Below are positions 56,418 to 64,000 of a DNA stretch of 64,000 nt, one piece after another (the first letter of the stretch is position 1; every line of letters starts with the position of its first letter). The notes under the pieces are model-generated. The model was not told the origin of the DNA. It saw only the letters and a program-made list of their open reading frames with translations, and ran no database searches. The stretch is from assembly GCA_024663395.1 (NCBI GenBank), contig JANFAH010000002.1:1488001-1552000 (forward strand), given 5' to 3'. Made by a program: the position numbers and the translations under genes. This stretch comes from Pisolithus tinctorius. Taxonomy: Eukaryota > Basidiomycota > Agaricomycetes > Boletales > Pisolithaceae.

Positions 56418-59400
56418 ATGACGCCGAGCTCTCTTCGTTCCTGGTGGCGTTCGTTGCGGCGTTCTCAACCTCGGAGTGTCAATCCTGGTGTGTTACTGGA
56501 TTCCATTCTCACTGAAGCTACTCCTTCATGTTGCCCTGCCTGCAGTCGTCCCAACATGGGCTTCAGATTCTCACTTAGATCCTACCGAGGCGACAAAGCA
56601 GATTGATTGCATTCCTTCTCAACCTCCGAGTGGTGATGCTGGTGTGTTGCTAGTTCCCATTCCCACTGAAGCCACTCCTTCATGTTGCCCCGCATGCAGT
56701 CATCCCTCCACGGGCTTCAGACTATCACTTGGATCATACTGAGGCCACAAATCAGGTTGATCACATCCCTTCTGAACCTCCGAGTGGCAATACTGGTGTG
56801 TTCCTGGTTCCAATTGCCACTGAAGCCTCTTCTTCATGTTATATCACATGCAGTCGTCCCTACACGGGTTCCAGACTATCGCTTAGATCCTACCAAGGCC
56901 AAAAAGCAGATTGATCGCATTCCTCGTTTTCGCATTCTTGTCATGGGCAGAGCGAATGCTGGTAAAACAACTTTGTTGCAGCGGGTCTGTGCCACCACGG
57001 ATCAGCCTGAGATCTTCAATGGAAAAGGAGAGAAGGTAGGTGTATATGTAATGTGCTTCATATATGTTAATGTGTCATTCTGCCAGGTTGATGTGGGGGT
57101 GGTGCAGGGTTCACTGATGGTAAGGCCACCTCATGAATTTGCATGGGCTTTACATCAAACTTATTTCAGCGTGGCTACCATAACATTGAGGATGAGCTAG
57201 TGTTTAAAAGTAACCCGCGCTTTGTGTTCCATGACTCATGTGGATTTGAGGCTGGGAGCGAGGCAGAGTTTGATGAGATGAAGAAATTTGTCACAGATCA
57301 AGCCAAGAGCACCAAATTGGAAAGGAGAATACATGCAATTTGGTAGGGACATGTCTAGCTGGCATCATTGAAAGTGTGCTGATCCAGCCTTGTGATTAAT
57401 TTAGGTATTGCATTCCTTTGAATGAAAGCCATAGGATGGTCATGGCTGCTGAAAGGAAGTTCTTTAATGAGTGTGATTCAAGGCATGGTATGTCTACACA
57501 AATATTACATGATGTGTGGAGCAAGGATTTAAAATTTGCACAGTTCCAGTGATTGTACTACTAACAAAGGCAGATACCTTGAATCTTGATGCAGTCCAGA
57601 AGCTTATGAAAAGGGGGGCAACTGTAGAGGATGCAGTGAGGGAGGCTCCAGAGGTTGAAAAGCAGCTACAAAAGAGCTGTCTGGAAAAGGTCAAAGGTTG
57701 GCTGAATGGGCTGAAGTTTCCACCTCAAAGCTACCTGGTGCTCACTGGTAAGTAAGCAATAAATCAATACACTGCAGAATGGCATGTGTCTCTCTCCAGG
57801 AATGCAGCAGGAGAGTGCAGGTTGTGGAGAGTTACTGAAATGCACAGCAAATGCCTTGACAGAGGAAGGGCTGCAAGGGCTGCTTATTTCATCACAGCAG
57901 TCAAACCTGGGACTGTGTATGGAATTTGCTATAACAAAGTAAGTGTTACAAATTGAGATCTGCAGGGTATTAACTTGAGAAAGGACATTGAAGAAGATCA
58001 TGAACAATGGAGCACGCCAAATTCAGCCAGATGGTGTAGCAAGGGCACTTGCTACATGGTTCCCATATGTAAGGAGCCAGTGTTTTGGGTGAATGAGGGG
58101 CTGATTAGGTGATAGAGAGTGTGTGAAATCCTGCAAGTGCAAATATAACTAACACTGAATATGATTATTGCCTTCATGATGGACTGCAATTGATAGCTTG
58201 TAAGTCAACTCAAGGAAGATGGTGGTGGGTGCAAGTTGACATATTCACTCCCACCCCATTTCTCTGGGGTTCATAGCATGTGAGTAGAGTCATGGCAGAT
58301 GGTGATGGATGAATGCTGACATGTTGACTCCCACCCTCATTGACTGTGGTTCACAGCAGGTGAGTGGAGTCATGGCAGATGGTGGTGGATGCATGCTGAC
58401 AGATTCACTCCCACCCTGATGACTGGGATTCATAGCATGTGGGTGGAGTCATGGCAGATGGTGGTGGATGCATGCTGACATGTTCACACCCACCCTGATG
58501 GACTGAAATTCATAGAGAGTGAGTGTAGTCATTGCAGATGGAGGTGGATGCATGCTGACATGCACACTCCAACCATGATGGACTGGGGTTCATAGAGAGT
58601 GAGTGGAGTCATGGCAGGTGGTGGAGGATGCATGCTGACATATTCACTCCCATCCTGATGGACTGGGGTTTACAGGGAGTGAGTGGAGTGATGGCAGATG
58701 GTGGTGAATGCATGCTGACATGACCACTCCCATCCTGATGGACTGGGGTTCATAGGAAGTGGGTGGAGTCATCACAAATGGTGGTGGATGCATGCTGACT
58801 TGTTCACTGCCATCCTGATGGACTGGGGTTTGTAGTATGTGAGTAGAGTCATAGCAGTTGGTGGTGGACACATGCTGACATGTCCACTCTCACCCTGGTG
58901 GGCTGGGGTTCATAGCATGTGAGTGGAGTTATGGCAGGTGCTGGTGGATGCATGCTGACATGTTCACTCCCACCCTGATGGACTGGTGTTCATAGGATGT
59001 GAGTGGAGTCATGGTAGATGGTGGTGGGTGCATGCTGACATGTTCACTCCTACCCTGATGAACTGGGTTTCATAGTATGTGAGTGGAGTCATGGCAGATG
59101 GTGGTGGATGAATGCTGACATGTTTACTCCAACCCTGATGGACTGGGGTTCACAGGATGTAAGTGGAGTCATGCCAATTGGTAGTGGATGCATGCTGACA
59201 TGTTCACCACCACCCTGATGACTGGGGTTCATAGGATGTGAGTGGAGTCATGGCAGGTGGTGGAGGATGTGTGCTGACATGTACACTCCCACCCTGATGC
59301 ATTATGATTCAGTATGTGAGTGGAGCCATAGTAGCTGATGGTGGATGCATGCTGACATGTTTACTCCAACCCTGATGGACTGGGGTTCATAGGAGGCAAG

Positions 59401-62263
59401 TGGAGTCATGCCATTTGGTGGTGGATGCATACTGACATGTTCACCCCAACCCTGATGGACTGGGGTTCATAGTTAGTGAGTGGAGTCACAGCAGATGGTG
59501 GTGGATGAATGCTGACATGTTCACTCCAACCCTGATGGACTGGGGTTTGTAGGGAGTGAGTGGAGTTATGGCAGGTGGTGGAGGATGCATACTGACATGT
59601 TCACTCCCACCCTGTCACACTGGGGTTTATAGCTTGTGAGTGCAGTCATGGCAGATGGTGGTGGATGCATGCTGACATGTTCACTCCAACCCTGATGGAC
59701 TGGGATTTATAGGGAGTGAGTGGAGTCATGGCAGATGGTGGTGGATGAATGCTGACATGTTCACCCCCACCATGATGGGCTGGGGTTCACAGTTTGTGGG
59801 TGAAGTCATGGCTGATGGTGGTGGATGCATGCTGACATGTTCACTCCCACCCTGATAACTGGGGTTCATAGCATGTGAGTGGAGACATGGCAGATGTGGT
59901 GGATGCATGCTGACATGTTCTCACCCACCCTGATGGCTGAGGTTCATAGAATGTGAGTGGAGTCATGGTGGATGGTGATGGATGAATGCTGACATGTTCA
60001 CTCCCACCCTCATTGACTGTGGTTCACAGCAGGTGAGTGGAGTCATGGCAGATGGTGGTGGATGCATGCTGACATGTTCACTCCCACCCCTGATGCACTG
60101 TGATTCATAGTATGTGAGTGGAGTTATGGTAGCTGATGGTGGATGCATGCTGAGATGTTCACTCCCACCCTGATGGACTGAAATTCATAGTTTGTGAGTG
60201 GGGTCATGGCAGGTGGTGGTAGATGAATGCTGACATGTTTACTCCCACCCTGATGGACTGGGCTTCATAGCATGTGAGTGGAGCCATGGTAGGTGGTGGT
60301 GGATGCATGCTGACATGTTCACTCCAACCTTGATGCACTGTGATTCACAGTATGTGAGTGCAGTCATGGCTGATGGTGGTGGATGCATGCTGACATGTTT
60401 ACTCCAACCCTGATGGACTGGGGTTGATAGGGAGTGAGTGGAGTACTGGCAGATGGTTGTGGATGCATGCTGACATGTTCACTCCAACCCTGATGCACTG
60501 TGATTCATAGCGTGTGAGTGAAATCATGGTACCTGGTGGTGGATGCATGCCAACATCTTCACACCCACTGTGATGACTGGGATCCATAGGGAGTGAGTGG
60601 AGTCATGGCAGATGGTGGTGGATGAATGCTGACATGTTCACTCCCACCATGATGGGCTGGGGTTCATAGTTTGTGGGTGAAGCCATGGCTGATGGTGGTG
60701 GATGCATGCTAACATGTTCACTCCCACCCTGATGACTGGGGTTCATAGGATGTGAGTGGAGTCATGGCAGGTGGTGGAGGGTGCATGCTGACATGTACAC
60801 TCCCACCCTGATGCATTGTGATTCAGTATGTGAGTGGAGATATGGTAGCTGGTGGTGGATGCATGCTGACATGTTTACTCCAACCCTGATGGACTGGGGT
60901 TCACAGGATGTAAGTGGAGTCATGCCAATTAGTGGTGGATGCATACTGACATATTCACCCCAACCCTCATGGAATGGGGTTCATAGGAAGTGAGTGCAAT
61001 CATGGCAGATGGTGATGGGTGCATGCTGACATGTTCACTCCCACCCTGATAACTGGGATTCAAAGCAAGTGAGTGGAGTCATGGCAGATGGTGGTGGATA
61101 CATGCTGATGCATTCACTCCCATCCTGTTGGACTGTGATTCGTAGTATGTGAGTGGGGTCATGGCAGATGATGGTGGATGAATGCTGACTATATCCACCA
61201 CCCCTTTGCTGGACTTGCATTCATAGTATGTGAGTAGATGCATGGCAAATGGTGCTGGTCTATGCATACTGATTTTGATTTTCTCTCCTATACTGTTGTA
61301 TTTACATCTATAGGATGTGAGTGGTGTTATTCCAGAATCTGGTGGGGGAAAATGTAATCTCACCATCATTACCATTTGACCATCAACCTCTGGGTCATAG
61401 GGAGTGAGTGTTGTGCAAATTGCTCATTTAGCTGGGTTTTTACATGTTTTCTCACCATACAGATGGTGAGCTGCATCTATGCATGTTTCTCTGAAGCATT
61501 GTTGAGACATTGTGTTAGGATGTGGGTGCAGTTTTTCAATGCACTATGGTCTTTATTCTTATTTTTCCTTCTCTGTGTCTCTCAGGATGTTAGTTGTCAT
61601 AATTCCTTCCAAATCCTGTCAGAGTTCAATTTATTTTCAGAATGTATGGTTTTAACCCACATCCTGCACTCATCCATTGCCCAAATGTTTTACAGTTGGT
61701 TTGTCACTCTTTTTCCTACTCTAACATTGGTTCCCATTTGACCCTTGATATCTTGTCAGGTGGTGTGTTTCACTTCTGTTGTTTTTTTTGCTTGCTGCAC
61801 ATAAGTTGTTGAATTGTAGCAACCCATCATACATGAAAGCTTTTCCATCTCCATCCCTATGTTGTCCACATCAAGGCAGCCTTGCTTGAAGGCCCTTGTA
61901 GAACATGGCATTGGTAAACCATGTCTTTTGATGCTGTTTTGATGCCAACCTCATGGTTACAGGTTGTGTAATGGTTTTTGAAAACTTATTTTTCCAGATA
62001 CAGTTCAAGGATGGGAGTACTGCAAGCAAGGATTTACAACAGGACCTGACAATGGCTGTCCAAGAATATCAGACATCAGGTGTCCAAGACATCATTAACA
62101 CATCAATTGCAGAAGCCTTCCAGAAGCATGGTGAAAGTGTGAATGATTTATGCCCCATGCTTGTGGATATTGCATTGGAAAACCAGATGTGTAAGACACT
62201 ACTTTTACCATAGTCATTGACACCCTATTTAAATTGTCCACAGCAAAGAACATTCTGAAATGA
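56418..62263 (+). CDS. G-domain (P-loop GTPase) protein with triplicated N-terminal exon; 3' exons beyond the minisatellite tentative
   Basis: Exons 56418-56487, 56546-56641, 56700-56795, 56854-57035, 57087-57119, 57170-57342, 57405-57487, 57544-57747, 57800-57938, 57984-58068 join in phase. Exons 61998-62190 and 62244-62263 also fit in phase (stop TGA), but membership in the same gene is inference; total would be 457 residues. G1 is GRANAGKTTLL. The switch/G3 region is VFHDSCGFEAG (D..G with an inserted C). Next come YCIPLNESHRMVMAAERKFF and a G4-like LLTKAD after VPVIV. Family: the small 'G domain-containing' proteins common in Agaricomycetes, of unknown role. The core ends ALATWFPY at 58,068; if no further exon exists the end is soon after. 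CpG-poor from about 57.3 kb on. Confidence 0.72.
56488..56890 (+). repeat. tandem exon-intron triplication, 154-bp unit
   Basis: Three successive introns (56,488-56,545; 56,642-56,699; 56,796-56,853) are each exactly 58 bp and begin GTGTGTT. The exons between them are each 96 bp. Their products are VVPTWASDSHLDPTEATKQI, VIPPRASDYHLDHTEATNQV and VVPTRVPDYRLDPTKAKKQI, each followed by DxIP. Every copy splits a Val codon at phase 1, so any number of units keeps the frame. Confidence 0.88.
58200..61340. repeat. 80-bp minisatellite array (about 39 units)
   Basis: Tandem units of about 80 bp. A typical unit contains GTGAGTGGAGTCATGGCAGA, TGGTGGTGGATGCATGCTGA, CATGTTCACTCCCACCCTGA and TGGACTGGGGTTCATAG. 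The array is almost free of CG. Each unit carries a good 5' splice-donor-like string (GTGAGT) a few bases after an acceptor-like string (TTCATAG). Open frames inside are repeat artefacts. Confidence 0.95.
61341..61997. other. CpG-poor sequence between the 80-bp array and the next exon-like segment
   Basis: No gene recognised. If the GTPase model is right this is the 3' part of a 3.9-kb intron (58,069-61,997) ending TTTTTCCAG. Confidence 0.4.
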
Positions 62264-63439
62264 GAAATTCAGTTCTCATGCTGTTCACTATTCTTGGTAA
62301 GCCCCTTGGTTTCCATCTGTTAACCAGTCTGAAGATTTGATTTGCAACATCCCAATCCCTACCAGTGTCTTGTTTAGCAATCCCCTATTGTGGTGGAAAT
62401 TTTGGAATCTGTATGTCATGGTGTACATTCATGTCTTCTCATAAAGTTCTGTGCAACCTTCAAATTTGAATCCTGACTTCCTGGCCTCAGAAGCTAGGAA
62501 TTTATGCTGCATTTGTGTGACCCCATATAGATTGCTGGAAGCTAGCAATATATAAAGCACTTTCCCAAGCCCCTTACACATCCAAACTGCCACCACAATG
62601 TCACAATTCTCATAAATATGTTTGGTGACATTTGCTCTTGAGTCAGAAAACATCTATGTGCATATTTTTCTTTTGCACATTCCTGAGTTGCTTGGTTTCC
62701 ATTGACATAGGAAGTTCTGCATTCTGCATTTGGATCTCCTTGAACTTTTCCTCCATGCAACTTCCAGTCATAACATTCCAACTTTGCTTGTTTGTGGTTA
62801 TGGATTTCAATTGACTTCAGCTGGTAGATCAGCTCTGCTTGTCCAATCTCAACCTCAGGTGAATTCTTGGGGGGGGGGGGACTTCTGTGTCATCTCAGGT
62901 GCTTCCTCTTCAGTCTTCTGATACATAGCTTGGATGTATATACCTGATCTATGCTTGGAGACATTTGCTTACCTGGGTATGGAGCTTAATCTATGGCATG
63001 GCCACTACCACTTCCATGGCTACCAAGTGTTCTGCTGAGGGTGTGTCTGTCCATCAGCAAGACTACAGCTATATTAATTTTACCTAATTGTGACATATTA
63101 CAGCTTAGTTACTTGGCCATTTATGCCAAGGCACTAGGTAACATCAAGTTAAAAAGATTTACTTAGGAAACTATTTCCAAGATCACACCAAGTATTCAAG
63201 TCCAATAAGATGGTTCAAGTGTTATTGTGCATACCACTTCAGTCACCCCCCCAGGGGACATATTAGGTTCATATATTCTTATAGATGTATCCACCTAATA
63301 GGTGTTGACCACCTGGGTATTCCCAGCAACTGCTGGAGATTCTCCAGAGCAAGATGTCAGACATGGACTTTCTCCAGGATTATTACATCTATAACAGAGT
63401 GCCTGGGGTCCAAATGGGGCTTTCCCCAGTGGATTAATA
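62264..63439. other. CpG-poor intergenic sequence with poly-G tract
   Basis: No gene recognised. A run of about 12 G occurs near 62,869-62,880 directly after TGAATTCTT. Confidence 0.4.
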
Positions 63440-63915
63440 GACCTATTTCCTGGGCATCCTGGGGGTTTCCCCAGCCTAAATGGACCTGTTCCCAGTGCAT
63501 CCTTGGGAATTCTCCAGCCTAAATGGACCTGTTCCCAGGTCATCCTTGGGAATTCTCCAGCCTAAATGGACCTGTTCCCAGGTCATCCTTGGGGATTCTC
63601 CAGCCTAAATGGACCTGTTCCCAGGTCATCCTGGGGGATTCTCCAGCCTAAATGGACTTGTTCCCAGGGCATCCTGGAGGTTTCCCCAGCCTAAATGGAC
63701 CTGTTTCCTGGGAATCCTGGGGATTTCTCCAGTGCAAATGGACCTGTTTCCTGGGCATCCTGGGGATTTCCCTAGTCCAAATGGACCTGTTTCCTGGACA
63801 TCCTGGGGGTTTCCCCAGCCCAAATGTCCCTGATCCCTGGGTGTCCTGGAGATTTCCCCAGCATAAATGGACCTGTTCCCAGGGCATCATGGGGGTTTCC
63901 CCAGCCTAAACTGAG
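63440..63915. repeat. 43-bp minisatellite (about 11 units)
   Basis: Tandem units of about 43 bp with CCTAAATGGACCTGTTCCCA and a GGTCATCCTTGGGAATTCTC / CAG continuation; right-hand units have the variants TTTCCTGGGCATCC and TTTCCCCAG. CpG-free. Long open frames on both strands here arise from the repeat period and are not called as genes. Confidence 0.92.
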
Positions 63916-64000
63916 CTATTCCCAGAGGATCATCTGAACCACCCAATCAGCCACTGTAAGAGTTGTGCAAGTAAAGGAGACAGCCTACATATGATTGCTG

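Noticed and set aside
58644..61375. Minus-strand His/Pro-rich open frames inside the 80-bp array
   Set aside because: They are translations of the tandem repeat and are interrupted at irregular points.
63295..63909. Open frames of 65-85 codons on both strands at the right end
   Set aside because: Products of a 43-bp repeat; both strands stay open only because of repeat composition.
1..64000. tRNA or rRNA genes
   Set aside because: No cloverleaf-like or conserved rRNA sequence was recognised by eye; a covariance-model search would be needed to exclude short tRNAs.

Overview
The window is nuclear DNA from a filamentous basidiomycete. Genes are rich in short introns (about 45-85 nt, GT..AG) and phase-perfect joins rebuild known families. 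A NACHT-WD40 NLR-like gene, a small 'G domain' GTPase, a fungal GH3-like pair and FAD aromatic-hydroxylase paralogues together suggest an Agaricomycete, perhaps of the Ceratobasidiaceae/Rhizoctonia type; the order is inference. Nothing looks bacterial or organellar. Exon joins were made by hand from splice signals and reading frame.

Layout. 1-9.6 kb: a 3'-truncated class III CoA-transferase/AMACR gene (-), an AT-hook/SANT-domain nuclear protein (-), and a paraoxonase/arylesterase-like gene (+), with relics between them. 9.63-16.73 kb: a block almost free of CpG; its right edge lies inside a large NACHT-WD40 gene (13,846-19,266, -) with 14 near-identical WD repeats. 19.3-26.2 kb: a paraoxonase fragment, a Bqt4-like inner-nuclear-membrane protein (-), a decayed FAD-monooxygenase copy (+) and a tetraspanin (-). 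26.4-32.4 kb: a tandem duplication of a GH3-type acyl-acid amido synthetase (-), with a foldback element in one flank. 33.6-35.3 kb: a dead subtilase.

35.7-54.7 kb is the most striking part: a nested, imperfect palindrome carrying four apparently intact FAD-dependent monooxygenase genes, two on each strand, facing a P-loop (Crinkler-associated-type) gene fragment at the centre. Right-arm symmetry is broken by about 5.0 kb made of a 70-bp minisatellite (47.1-51.1 kb) and chimeric scraps of the arm. 56.4-64 kb: a CpG-poor block with a GTPase gene whose N-terminal exon plus its 58-bp intron has been tandemly triplicated, an 80-bp minisatellite (58.2-61.3 kb) that may lie inside a long intron of that gene, and a 43-bp minisatellite at the right end.

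How the genes may work together: the monooxygenases, GH3-like enzymes, CoA-transferase and paraoxonase-like hydrolase could all act on aromatic or lipophilic acids and lactones, but co-function is only a hypothesis. The clearer theme is structural: inverted duplication, tandem duplication, minisatellite growth and CpG loss in a fast-changing region flanked by ordinary conserved genes (AT-hook/SANT protein, Bqt4, tetraspanin).
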